A DNA stretch of 64,000 nucleotides, taken from Actinomadura rudentiformis (GTDB lineage Bacteria > Actinomycetota > Actinomycetes > Streptosporangiales > Streptosporangiaceae). The notes beneath the pieces are model-generated. The model saw only the letters and a program-made list of their open reading frames with translations. It made no database searches and was not told the origin of the DNA. A program made the translations under genes and the position numbers. Below, one piece after another: positions 40,513 to 49,120 of this stretch (its first letter is position 1; each line of letters starts with the position of its first letter). The DNA lies in contig NZ_WBMT01000012.1 in assembly GCF_008923185.1 (NCBI RefSeq), positions 124,001 to 188,000 on the forward strand, in the 5' to 3' direction.

Positions 40513-41775
40513 TCAGGCCGCCAGGTGTTGGTCGTGCCAGGGGTTGGCGGTGGGATCGATGACGCTGCCGCGTTTGGATCTGGCGATCCCGTCGGGTGGT
40601 AGGGCCCGGTAGCGGTAGCGTCCGTCGGTCTTGGTGATTTGTATCTGGTCGGGGTGGGTGTGTTTCCAGCGGTTGTGCCAGCCGCAGCACAAGGTCAGCT
40701 TGTCGATGTCGGTGGGACTGTCGCCGAGTGCCCATCCGTTGACGTGGTCGACTTCGCAGAGGAACCCGGGCACTTCACAGCCGTGGACGGCGCAGGTGTC
40801 GTACAGGGTTTCCAGGACGCGGCGCTGCCCGGAGGTGGCGATGCGGACCGCATGGCCGAGATACAGCGGCTCGTGGTCGGCACTCAGCAGGAGGGGTGAG
40901 ACTCTGGCGGTGAGCGCTAGGCGCCGCACCTGCGCGGCCGGGATTGGCGTGCCGTCACGCAGCCAGCCGGGCTGGTCGTCGCCGGTGAGGGTTTCCAGGT
41001 GGGTGATGACGGTGATGCGGGTGTTGCGGTGCCCGCCTGAGAGCACGGTGGTGAGGGCGGCGGCGGTGCGTTCGGCCAGGTCGCGTCGGTCGTCGGTGCC
41101 GGCGGGCTTGGCCAAGGGTGCCAGGGTGCCGTCCAGGATGGCGGTGTCTTCGGGGTTGAGCCAACCTTTGACGTAGCAGCCGCCATCCAGCGACCGGCTC
41201 ACCGCCAGCCACGAGCGTTCATAGCCTCGTCGCGCGTCTTCTGGTGGCTGGTCGGTGCCGGTGCGTTCGGTCACCCGGTCATGGATCGTGTTACCAAGCC
41301 GGGCGACCTTGCCCGCTGACAAACCCTCACCCGCCGCCTGCAGCAGGATGTCTTCAGCCGTGGCGCAGTCGTCGTCGTTGAGGCGGTGGACGGCGTCGGC
41401 GATGGTCGCGGCATACCCATACGACAGGTCACCGGTGGCCATCTGCTTGGTGACCCGCTCCAATCGTGGGAGTTGCCGGGCCAGGGTGATGCGTTCTTTG
41501 GCGCGGCCTTCGCGCATGCCCATGCGGCACCGCAACCACGCCTGGGTGGACGGCAGCCCCCAATGTTTCATTTCACCGGTCCGATCCACCACCGCGATCA
41601 AACCGGCGAGCACGTATTCGGCTTGGTCGATGGCGGTGGCCAATTCCTCGGCCAACTCCATGCACGCCGAACCGGCTTCGGGGGCCGAACGTTGCGCGAG
41701 TTCGGTAAAGATCGCGGCTGCCGCTTCCACCAATTGCGCGGTGGAAGCGGAGGAAAGGTCCGCGATCGAATCCAT
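40513..41775 (-). CDS. DUF222/HNH endonuclease-domain protein (13E12 repeat family)
   Basis: The 420-residue protein has the DUF222 N-terminal part (ELAEELATAIDQAEYVLAGL, WLRCRMGMREGRAKERITLA) and a C-terminal HNH nuclease domain: CAVHGCEVPG, CEVDHVNGWALG, LCCGWHNRWKHTHP, with the Cys pairs of the zinc site and the His of the metal finger. This is the architecture of the mycobacterial 13E12 repeat proteins, commonly found in genome-variable spots. TACAAT six bases before the ATG (41782-41787) suggests a leaderless mRNA. It is bordered by direct repeats and transposase remnants, consistent with a mobile or integration-prone locus. Confidence 0.9.
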   Translation of the reverse strand: MDSIADLSSASTAQLVEAAAAIFTELAQRSAPEAGSACMELAEELATAIDQAEYVLAGLIAVVDRTGEMKHWGLPSTQAWLRCRMGMREGRAKERITLARQLPRLERVTKQMATGDLSYGYAATIADAVHRLNDDDCATAEDILLQAAGEGLSAGKVARLGNTIHDRVTERTGTDQPPEDARRGYERSWLAVSRSLDGGCYVKGWLNPEDTAILDGTLAPLAKPAGTDDRRDLAERTAAALTTVLSGGHRNTRITVITHLETLTGDDQPGWLRDGTPIPAAQVRRLALTARVSPLLLSADHEPLYLGHAVRIATSGQRRVLETLYDTCAVHGCEVPGFLCEVDHVNGWALGDSPTDIDKLTLCCGWHNRWKHTHPDQIQITKTDGRYRYRALPPDGIARSKRGSVIDPTANPWHDQHLAA

Positions 41776-41781
41776 GCTGTT

Positions 41782-41787
41782 ATTGTA
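41782..41787 (-). promoter_or_regulatory. -10 box of the leaderless HNH-gene mRNA
   Basis: Minus strand TACAAT lies six bases before the ATG at 41775, the leaderless spacing seen at several other genes here. Confidence 0.6.
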
Positions 41788-41969
41788 TCGTCACGTTCAG
41801 TCATATGGCAAGGTGTTGGATATTTTCGGCGCTCGTGGTTGGCAACCAGGTTGCCGGCACATTTTGGGTGTTTTGTGTACCGGCCTTTGTTGTTGAACGG
41901 CGGGTGGGTTGGGGATTGAGCCGCCATGCTTTTCCGGTATTCGTGTCCGTGTGATGGCCGTCGTTATGG

Positions 41970-42580
41970 GTGGCCGGGTGGGCTGCCGTCCCCCGGTTGC
42001 TGCGTGGTTGAGGGCGGGTGAGTCGGGGGTTAAGCCGGCTGATGTGGATGGGTGGTTGAGCGGTGCCGAAGTGACCGTTTGTGCGTCCGGTGCGGCGTGC
42101 TGTGTGTGTTGCTGTCACGTTGGTTGCGGTCGCGGGGAGTTCAGCCAGGCGCGAAGGGTGAGGGTAGGCCGCCACCTCAGGTTGCGCCACATCCCGCGCT
42201 CTGTACAGCCGAGGTCGAACATCAGCCACCAGCAACCTGCGCCTTCCGAACGTGCCTTGTCCACCCGCCTCCTTTCTTGTCGCTGCCGCTTTTGGTCTTT
42301 GCCCCCGCCCTGCCGGCTGCCGGGCGGGATGCTGAGCCAATGGGGTGACCGTTGCCGCAACCGCGAAGTGGCACCGCGGCAAGTTACAAATGCACAAACT
42401 CACAGGCAGGTACGAACCCAAATCCCGAACGCGCCTAGGAGAAGCAGTGAAAACAATCGCATAGTGGCCGGGTGGGCTGCCGTCCCCCGGTTAGGGTGAG
42501 GGCGGGCCATCGCCTGGGGTTGCGCCACATCCTGTGCTCTGCGCGGCACAGGTCCAACATCAGCCACCAGCAAACTGGCG
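41970..42580. repeat. Composite direct repeats between the HNH gene and an IS481 remnant
   Basis: A 29-bp block beginning GTGGCCGGGTGGGCTGCCG is exact at 41970-41998 and 42464-42492. A second block of about 86 bases (GGTTGCGCCACATCC... CATCAGCCACCAGCAA) occurs at 42157-42242 and 42494-42580, about 80% identical. In the right copy the two blocks abut; in the left copy about 160 bases lie between them. Immediately left of the right copy is a five-codon ORF (GTG at 42447, AGGAG upstream, stop TAG at 42464), as if the element had cut a gene just after its start. No gene is visible in 41776-42679 otherwise. Confidence 0.8.
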
Positions 42581-42679
42581 TGTGTTCGTTGTCGTTGAGG
42601 GCCGGTCCCAGGCTGAGGCCGCTACCTGACCGTGCACGGCCTGGTCACTCCGCAGCACAATGAACGGCCCCGCGCCTCC

Positions 42680-42836
42680 CACATCCGCTTCCGAGCCGAG
42701 CTGCCCGGCAGGCGACTCCACCAACGGTGGCACTGACACCGAGATGCTCACCTGGCTGGACGACCAGTCCCGCTATGGCGTCGCCGCGCACGCCCGCGTC
42801 ACCGGCCAGATCGTCTGTGAGGCCGCCAGTTCGTGC
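42680..42836 (+). pseudogene. IS481-type transposase (rve integrase core) remnant
   Basis: Plus-strand pieces in two frames read HIRFRAELPGRRLHQRW and then, from 42726, TDTEMLTWLDDQSRYGV and VTGQIVCEA. These match the IS481 core (YIRFEAD.PNE.WQSD, TDTEILTWLDDHSRYAL, VTGPIV) with a deletion of about a dozen residues between. Only a fragment of the catalytic domain is left; no inverted repeats or complete ORF. Confidence 0.75.
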
Positions 42837-42936
42837 TGCGGTGAGCACACAGCGATGTGAGTGGGAACCGGTGATCGTCCTTTGGCGTCGGTCTCTACGA
42901 TCGATCGGCCGACGTGACACGACGAGGAGTGCTCCC

Positions 42937-44583
42937 ATGAGCGATGCCGGACAGCCGGATGAGGCAACCGTCCTGCATGAACAGGGGCTCCGGGCACGGC
43001 GCGAGGGCGACCAGGCGGAGGCGGAACGGTGCCTCCGGGAGGCGTTCGAGAAGGGGCGACCGGCCGCCGCCCACGATCTGGCCGGGCTGCTGCTGAAGCG
43101 GGGCGACAAGGCCGAGGCCGTGGAGTGGTATCGGCGCGCGGCGGAACAAGGCGTGCCAGAGAGCGCCTTCGAGGTCGGCTATGCGGAGGAAGGGCGCGGC
43201 GACCTGGAGGAGGCCGAGCGCTGGTACCGGCAGGCCGCCGAGGGGGGCTACGCGGGCAGCTACGTCAACCTTGGAGTGATCCTGCGGGATCGAGGGGCCG
43301 TGGAGGAGGCGAAACAGTGCTACCTGCGTGCCTGGGAACTGGAATCCGACCCCAAGGCGGCCTCCAACCTCGCGGCGATCTACGACGATGACGGGAAGGG
43401 CGATCTCGTCGCCGCCGCCGAATGGTACGGCCGGGCGGCCGACCTCGGTAACGCCATCGCCGCGTACAACCTGGGGTTCGTCTGGCAGGACCGGGGCGAA
43501 CCCGGCAAGCGCTTGGAGGCATGGCGACGCGCCGCGGACCTCAAGCACCCCAACGCCGCTTTCGCGATCGCAGACGTTCACCTATCGCAGCAGAACGTGG
43601 ACGAGGGCGTCACCTGGTTGCGCAGGGCGGTCCTAGAGGTCGGCAACGCCAAGGCCGCGCGCAGGCTCAGGGACATCTACGCGAACGCGGGACGGCACCG
43701 GATGGCCCGGTTCTGGGGCGAGTTCCTGGAGGGGCCGACGTTCTACAGCCCGGAGTTCCAGGCGTTCGCGAGTGAGATCGCCGCCGTCAGGATCCACCAG
43801 CAGGACGTGTTCAACAACGCCTTCACACAGGACTACATCGAATGGGACCCGGAGGAGGCGACCGTGACACTGGACGGCCGCACCCTGCGGGGGCTCACCG
43901 TCCTGGGCAGCTTCTCCAACCTTTCCCAGACCTGGCTGTGGGCGTGGGACAACCCCACCTGGGACCAAGACCTGCCCGCCTTGGCAGGGCTGCGCACCCT
44001 TCGGGAATTCGGCGAACGCCACCAGATCCCCGAACTGCTCAAGGGCCACCTCGACTTCTCCCGGTTCAACCATCCTGCCGAGGGCGCGTTCACGATGGCC
44101 CTTGCGGCCGCCCCGATCATCGGCGCCAAGGGTGTCAGCTTCGTCACCGTCAACGAAGGGAAGGGCCGCCTTGTCCTGGCCATCGACGATCCGAGCGTGC
44201 CCGCGGCGCAGTTCGATCGCCTGGCCGTGCCCCGCCTCCTCACGCATGCCGCCGAGGTCTGGCCGTACGAGCAGCGCCGTGTGGTCCGCGGCTTCATGGA
44301 AAGCCACGGGTTCGAGATCAGCGAATCACCAGCCGTCATCGTCGTCGAATCCGCCGACGGACACCGCGTCACCGTCCAATGTCCTCTTGAGAAGGCCAAG
44401 GAACACCCCGAGGTCAAGGCCATCCTCGGCCGCGACAACGCCATGATCGTGGAGAACACGCCCGCCCGCATCCAGGGTCAGCGCCCAGGCGGCGAAAGTC
44501 CCTACCGCCTGGTCGTGCTCTTCGACCTGGACGACCGCATCACCACCATCAGCAGCGGAGCGGAAGCCGCGTCCGGTGAGTGA
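42937..44583 (+). CDS. Sel1/TPR-repeat protein with DUF6882-like C-terminal domain
   Basis: The ATG at 42937 (GAGGAG upstream) gives 548 residues. The first 270 are Sel1/TPR-like repeats of about 36 residues: GDKAEAVEWYRRAAEQG, GDLEEAERWYRQAAEGG, DLVAAAEWYGRAADLG. The remaining domain (about 270-450) has the SFSNLSQTWLWAWDNPTW pattern that recalls DUF6882 domains. No signal peptide is seen. Such proteins are frequent in actinomycete accessory loci; role unknown, perhaps protein-protein scaffolding. It directly follows the IS481 remnant. Confidence 0.75.
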   Translation: MSDAGQPDEATVLHEQGLRARREGDQAEAERCLREAFEKGRPAAAHDLAGLLLKRGDKAEAVEWYRRAAEQGVPESAFEVGYAEEGRGDLEEAERWYRQAAEGGYAGSYVNLGVILRDRGAVEEAKQCYLRAWELESDPKAASNLAAIYDDDGKGDLVAAAEWYGRAADLGNAIAAYNLGFVWQDRGEPGKRLEAWRRAADLKHPNAAFAIADVHLSQQNVDEGVTWLRRAVLEVGNAKAARRLRDIYANAGRHRMARFWGEFLEGPTFYSPEFQAFASEIAAVRIHQQDVFNNAFTQDYIEWDPEEATVTLDGRTLRGLTVLGSFSNLSQTWLWAWDNPTWDQDLPALAGLRTLREFGERHQIPELLKGHLDFSRFNHPAEGAFTMALAAAPIIGAKGVSFVTVNEGKGRLVLAIDDPSVPAAQFDRLAVPRLLTHAAEVWPYEQRRVVRGFMESHGFEISESPAVIVVESADGHRVTVQCPLEKAKEHPEVKAILGRDNAMIVENTPARIQGQRPGGESPYRLVVLFDLDDRITTISSGAEAASGE

Positions 44584-44609
44584 GATCCGGCACCCCGGCC
44601 ATGCGGCGT

Positions 44610-45983
44610 TCAGCACTCGATGACGTTTACGGCTAGGCCGCCTCTTGAAGTTTCTTTGTATTTGTCGAGCATGTCGCGGCCGGTGTCGCGCATGGTCTTG
44701 ATGGCCTTGTCCAGGGAGACGAAGTGGCGGCCGTCGCCGCGGAGGGCTATGCGGGTGGCGCTGATGGCCTTGGTGGCGCCCACCGCGTTGCGTTCGATGC
44801 AGGGGATCTGGACCAGACCGCCGATGGGGTCGCAGGTCAGGCCCAGGTTGTGCTCGATGCCGATCTCGGCGGCGTTCTCCACCTGGGCGGGGGTGCCGCC
44901 CATGACCTCGGTCAGGCCGGCGGCGGCCATGGAGCAGGCGGAGCCTACTTCGCCTTGGCAGCCGACTTCGGCGCCGGAGATGCTGGCGTTCTGTTTGAAG
45001 AGGACGCCGATGGCGCCGGCTGTCAGGAGGAAGCGGACGGCGCCTTCGTCGGACGCGCCGGGGACGAATTTCGCGTAGTAGTGCAGGACCGCGGGGATGA
45101 TCCCGGCGGCGCCGTTGGTGGGAGCCGTGACGATGCGGCCGCCGGCGGCGTTCTCCTCGTTCACGGCCAGGGCGAAGAGGGTGACCCAGTCCATGGCGTG
45201 CAGGGGGTCAGAAGGGGTCTCGGAGGTCAGCTGGCGGTGCAGTTGGGGCGCGCGGCGGCGGACCTTGAGGCCGCCGGGCAGGAGGCCCTCCTGGGCGCAG
45301 CCACGGGTGACGCACTGCTGCATGACGCGCCAGAGGGTGATGAGGTCTTGTTTGATCTCCTGCTCGGTGCGGCCGAAGGCCTTCTCGTTCTCCATCATCA
45401 GGGCGGAGATGGAGAGGCCTGTTTCGTTGCAGCGGTCCAGGAGCTCGGCGGCGGTGTCGAACGGGTGGGGGAGGACCGTGTCGTCGGGCTTGATGCGGTC
45501 GGCGCCGGTGGCGTTCTCGTCCACGATGAAGCCGCCGCCGACCGAGTAGAAGACCTTGCTGCGGAGCTCGTGGCCGTCCTGGGAGTACGCGGTGAAGCGC
45601 ATGCCGTTGGGGTGGCCGGGGAGCGATTCCCTGCGTTCGAAGATCAGGTGCTCGTTGACCACGAAGGGGATCTCGTGGTGCCCGAACAGGGTCAGGGTGC
45701 CGCTTTCGCGGATCACCTTCAGGCGGGCGTCCACCGAGTCGACGTCCACGAGTTCGGGTTTGTCGCCCTCCAGGCCGAGGATGACGGCCTTGTCGCTGCC
45801 GTGGCCCTTGCCGGTGAGGCCCAGCGAGCCGTAGAGGGTGACGTGGACGGTCGCCGTCTTCTCCAGGATGCCGTCGCGGTCCAGGCCGCGGGCGAAGCGG
45901 TGGGCGGCGGCCATCGGGCCGCCGGTGTGCGAGGAGGACGGGCCGATCCCGATTTTGAAGAGGTCGAAAACGCTGATCGCCAT
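44610..45983 (-). CDS. sdaA: L-serine ammonia-lyase (iron-sulfur, single chain)
   Basis: The 457-residue enzyme deaminates L-serine to pyruvate with a [4Fe-4S] cluster. It has the N-terminal beta-domain start FDLFKIGIGPSSSHTGGPM, the catalytic-domain motif GGRIVTAPTNGAAGIIP and the cluster cysteines in GCQGEVGSACSMAAAGL and GLTCDPIGGLVQIPCIERN. It is the last gene of the gcvT-gcvH-glyA-sdaA run, 58 bases after glyA, which makes a route from glycine through serine to pyruvate under riboswitch control. Confidence 0.95.
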   Translation of the reverse strand: MAISVFDLFKIGIGPSSSHTGGPMAAAHRFARGLDRDGILEKTATVHVTLYGSLGLTGKGHGSDKAVILGLEGDKPELVDVDSVDARLKVIRESGTLTLFGHHEIPFVVNEHLIFERRESLPGHPNGMRFTAYSQDGHELRSKVFYSVGGGFIVDENATGADRIKPDDTVLPHPFDTAAELLDRCNETGLSISALMMENEKAFGRTEQEIKQDLITLWRVMQQCVTRGCAQEGLLPGGLKVRRRAPQLHRQLTSETPSDPLHAMDWVTLFALAVNEENAAGGRIVTAPTNGAAGIIPAVLHYYAKFVPGASDEGAVRFLLTAGAIGVLFKQNASISGAEVGCQGEVGSACSMAAAGLTEVMGGTPAQVENAAEIGIEHNLGLTCDPIGGLVQIPCIERNAVGATKAISATRIALRGDGRHFVSLDKAIKTMRDTGRDMLDKYKETSRGGLAVNVIEC

Positions 45984-46041
45984 GGGTGCTACCTCGTCGT
46001 AGCCGCTCCCCGCCGGGGGATCCCGGCGGGGAGTTCGTGCA

Positions 46042-47295
46042 CTACAGGTTGGGATACAGAGGGTGCTTGCCGGCCAGTGCCTTGACGCGGGCGCTCAGGG
46101 CCTCGGAGTCGAAGGACGGCCGGAGCGCCAGGGCGATGACGTCCGCCACCTCGCGGAAGTCGTCGTCCTGGAAGCCTCGGGTGGCCAGCGCAGGGGTGCC
46201 GATGCGGAGGCCGGAGGTCACCATCGGCGGGCGCGGGTCGTTCGGCACCGCGTTGCGGTTGACGGTGATGCCGATGGAGTGCAGCCGGTCCTCGGCGTCG
46301 CGGCCGGTCAGCTCGGAGTCCACCAGGTCGACCAGGACCAGGTGCACGTCGGTGCCGCCGGTGAGGACCTTCACCCCGGACTCGGCCTCGGCGAGGAGGC
46401 GGTCGGCCAGGATCTTGGCGCCGTCGATGGTCTGCTGCTGACGGGCCTTGAACTCCGGCGACGCGGCGATCTTGAGGGCCACGGCCTTGGCGGCGATCAC
46501 ATGTTCCAGCGGGCCGCCCTGCATGCCGGGGAAGACCGCGGAGTTGACCTTCTTGCCGTACTCCTCGCGAGCGAGGATCAGGCCGCCGCGCGGGCCACCG
46601 AGGGTCTTGTGCGTGGTGGTCGTCACGACGTCGGCGTACGGGACGGGCGACGGGTGCAGCCCGGCGGCGACGAGGCCGGCGAAGTGCGCCATGTCGACCA
46701 TCAGCAGGGCGCCCACGGAGTCGGCGACCTTCCGGAACGCCGGGAAGTCGAGCTGGCGGGGGTAGGCCGACCAGCCTGCGACGATCATCTTGGGGCGGTG
46801 CTCGGCCGCGAGGGACGCGACCTCGGCCATGTCGACCAGGCCGTCCTCGGAACGCACGTGGTAGGGCACCACGTTCAGGGTCTTGCCCGAGTAGTTGAGC
46901 CGCATGCCGTGGGTGAGGTGGCCGCCGTGGGCGAGGTCCAGGCCCAGGATCGTGTCGCCGTGCTGCAACAGCGCGAAGTAGACCGCGGTGTTGGCCTGCG
47001 CCCCGCTGTGCGGCTGGACGTTGGCGTGCTCGGCGCCGAACAGCTCCTTGGCCCGGTCGATGGCCAGCTGCTCGGTGACGTCGACGTACTCGCAACCGCC
47101 GTAGTAGCGCTTGCCGGGGTATCCCTCGGCGTACTTGTTGGTGAGAACGGAACCCTGGGCCTCAAGGACGGAGACCGGGGCGAAGTTCTCCGAGGCGATC
47201 ATCTCGAGCGTCGACTGCTGCCGGTTCAGCTCCTGGGCGACCGCCGCGGCGACCTCAGGGTCGACCGCTGCCAGCGGATCGTTCAGGATCGTCAT
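46042..47295 (-). CDS. glyA: Serine hydroxymethyltransferase
   Basis: The 417-residue PLP enzyme interconverts glycine and serine with methylene-THF. It shows the start LNRQQSTLEMIASENF, the PLP-lysine motif TTTTHKTLGGPRGG, and MVDMAHFAGLVA. The ATG at 47295 follows the gcvH stop by two bases with a GAGGAG site inside the gcvH end, so the genes are co-translated. In this operon it probably runs toward serine. Confidence 0.97.
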   Translation of the reverse strand: MTILNDPLAAVDPEVAAAVAQELNRQQSTLEMIASENFAPVSVLEAQGSVLTNKYAEGYPGKRYYGGCEYVDVTEQLAIDRAKELFGAEHANVQPHSGAQANTAVYFALLQHGDTILGLDLAHGGHLTHGMRLNYSGKTLNVVPYHVRSEDGLVDMAEVASLAAEHRPKMIVAGWSAYPRQLDFPAFRKVADSVGALLMVDMAHFAGLVAAGLHPSPVPYADVVTTTTHKTLGGPRGGLILAREEYGKKVNSAVFPGMQGGPLEHVIAAKAVALKIAASPEFKARQQQTIDGAKILADRLLAEAESGVKVLTGGTDVHLVLVDLVDSELTGRDAEDRLHSIGITVNRNAVPNDPRPPMVTSGLRIGTPALATRGFQDDDFREVADVIALALRPSFDSEALSARVKALAGKHPLYPNL

Positions 47296-47297
47296 GC

Positions 47298-47687
47298 TCA
47301 GCTCTCCTCGATCAGCTTGGTGTAGGCCGCGGCGTCGAGCAGGTCGCCCGGCTCGTCGCTCACGCGGACCTTGAAGATCCAGCCCTCACCGTACGGGTCG
47401 TCGTTGATGACCTTGGGCTCGTCGATCACGGCGGAGTTGATCGCGGTGATCTCGCCGCTGACGGGGGAGTACAGGTCGCTGACCGACTTGGTCGACTCGA
47501 CCTCGCCGCAGGCCTCGCCTGCCTCCACGGTGTCGCCCTCGCCGGAGCTCAGCTCCAGGTAGACGATCTCGCCGAGGGCGTCGGCGGCGTGCTGGGTGAT
47601 GCCGACCGTGACGATGCCGCCCTCACTCTCAAGGCCGGACACCCACTCGTGCTCTTCGCTGTAACGGAGCTGCTCCGGAACGCTCAC
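47298..47687 (-). CDS. gcvH: Glycine cleavage system H protein
   Basis: The 129-residue lipoyl protein starts at the GTG at 47687. It has YSEEHEWV, GITQHAADALGEIVYLELS and the lipoylation site in ESTKSVSDLYSPVSG. It carries the aminomethyl group between GcvP and GcvT. It follows gcvT by 37 bases. gcvP is not in the window, so the decarboxylase must be encoded elsewhere. Confidence 0.97.
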   Translation of the reverse strand: MSVPEQLRYSEEHEWVSGLESEGGIVTVGITQHAADALGEIVYLELSSGEGDTVEAGEACGEVESTKSVSDLYSPVSGEITAINSAVIDEPKVINDDPYGEGWIFKVRVSDEPGDLLDAAAYTKLIEES

Positions 47688-47724
47688 GATTGTTCTCTCT
47701 CCCAGGTTCAGATTTCTGCAGGTG

Positions 47725-48813
47725 TCAGGAACGCTTGTAGAACGGCAGGTCGACCACGTCGACAGGTTCCTGCCGGCCGCGGACGTCCACCGCGAGTTCG
47801 GTCTCCGTGACGCCGCTGTCGACGTACGCCATGGCGATCGGCTTGCCCAGTGTCGGCGACGGAGCCCCGCTGGTCACGACCCCGCACGGCGTGCCGTCGG
47901 ACGTGACGACCTGGTAGCCCTTCCTGGGGGCCCGCCGGCCGCGCGCGACCAGTCCTACCAGCGTACGACCCGGAGGTGTCTGGGCCTGCGCCGCCAGGGC
48001 CGCCTTGCCGACGAAGTCGCCCGGCTTGTCCAGCTTGACGACGCGGCCGAGGCCCGCTTCGTACGGCGAGGTCTCGGTGGTCAGCTCGTTGCCGTACAGC
48101 GGCATGCCCGCCTCGAGCCGCAGCGTGTCACGTGAGGAGAGCCCGCAGGGAACGACCCCTTCGACCTCGGCCAGCGCCTGCCAGAGCGCGACGGCGTCCC
48201 CGGCGTCGACGAACAGCTCGAAGCCGTCCTCGCCCGTGTAGCCCGTCCGCGCGAGCAGCGCGTCGATCCCCGCCACCTTGGCCGCGAAGATCGCGTAGTA
48301 CCTGAGCTCCGGCAGCGGCGCGTCGGTGAACCCGGCGAGGATCTCCTGCGCCCTGGGTCCCTGGAGGGCGATGAGGGCGTACGCGTCGGAACGGTCGTCG
48401 ACCCGCGTCTCGAAGCCGGCCGCACGTTCGACCAGCGCGTCCCGCACCACCGCGACGTTGGCCGCGTTGGCCACGACCATCCAGGTCTCGTCCGCCAGCC
48501 GGTAGACGATCAGGTCGTCGAGCACGCCGCCGTCCGGCGCGCAGATCATCGTGTAGCGCGCCTTGCCCACCGCCATCGGCGACAGGTTGCCGACGAGCGC
48601 GTGGTCGAGGGCGGCCCCGGCCTGGGGCCCGCTGAGGAAGATCTCGCCCATGTGGGAGAGGTCGAAGAGCCCGGCGCCGGTGCGCACCGCGGCGTGCTCG
48701 GACGTCTCGCTCGCGTACCGCAGCGGCATCAGGTAGCCGGCGAAGTCGACGAGGTTCGCCCCGAGGCCGGAATGGACGTCGTAGAGCGGCGTCTTCTTGG
48801 GGTTGGCGGACAT
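47725..48813 (-). CDS. gcvT: Glycine cleavage system T protein (aminomethyltransferase)
   Basis: The ATG at 48813 gives 362 residues: TPLYDVHSGLGANLVDFAGY, the folate-binding region LFDLSHMGEI, and RTGYTGEDGFELF. GcvT moves the methylene unit from the H protein to THF and releases ammonia. It is the first gene behind the glycine riboswitch. Translation could be controlled by the riboswitch expression platform between 48890 and 48814. Confidence 0.97.
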   Translation of the reverse strand: MSANPKKTPLYDVHSGLGANLVDFAGYLMPLRYASETSEHAAVRTGAGLFDLSHMGEIFLSGPQAGAALDHALVGNLSPMAVGKARYTMICAPDGGVLDDLIVYRLADETWMVVANAANVAVVRDALVERAAGFETRVDDRSDAYALIALQGPRAQEILAGFTDAPLPELRYYAIFAAKVAGIDALLARTGYTGEDGFELFVDAGDAVALWQALAEVEGVVPCGLSSRDTLRLEAGMPLYGNELTTETSPYEAGLGRVVKLDKPGDFVGKAALAAQAQTPPGRTLVGLVARGRRAPRKGYQVVTSDGTPCGVVTSGAPSPTLGKPIAMAYVDSGVTETELAVDVRGRQEPVDVVDLPFYKRS

Positions 48814-48889
48814 GGGTCGGCTCCTTGTTCGACGCGGGCGCGCGTGATCTCCATGGTCCCACTCGCGCACCGGGCTCGGCGGTGCCTCC

Positions 48890-49072
48890 CCCTCTGTCAT
48901 CGGCGCCTGAGAGCTTCACCCCGAGGGGCTTTCACCTTCGGCGGGGGACGCGTGGTCCCCGCTTTCCAGAGGTCGCCTCGTCCGTGCGGTCCGTGGGCCT
49001 GAGAGGTTCCGGGGAGGATTTGCTCCTTCGGCGTCCCTGGCCGGCTGCCAGGGCACTCTCCCGCACGGGATC
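48890..49072 (-). promoter_or_regulatory. Tandem glycine riboswitch
   Basis: On the minus strand the leader of gcvT has two glycine aptamers in series. The first begins GTGCGGGAGAGT and contains GCCGAAGGAGCAA then CTCTCAGG; the second contains GACCTCTGG, CGCCGAAGGTGAAA and AAGCTCTCAGGCGCCGATGACAGAGG. The order GAGAG...CCGAAGG.GCAA...CTCTCAGG twice is the recognised pattern of the tandem class. It should turn on gcvT-gcvH-glyA-sdaA when glycine is abundant. Confidence 0.93.
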
Positions 49073-49120
49073 ATCGGCTGCGCCCCAGGCTAGCAGCGCC
49101 TCCACCCCCCGGACCAGCGG

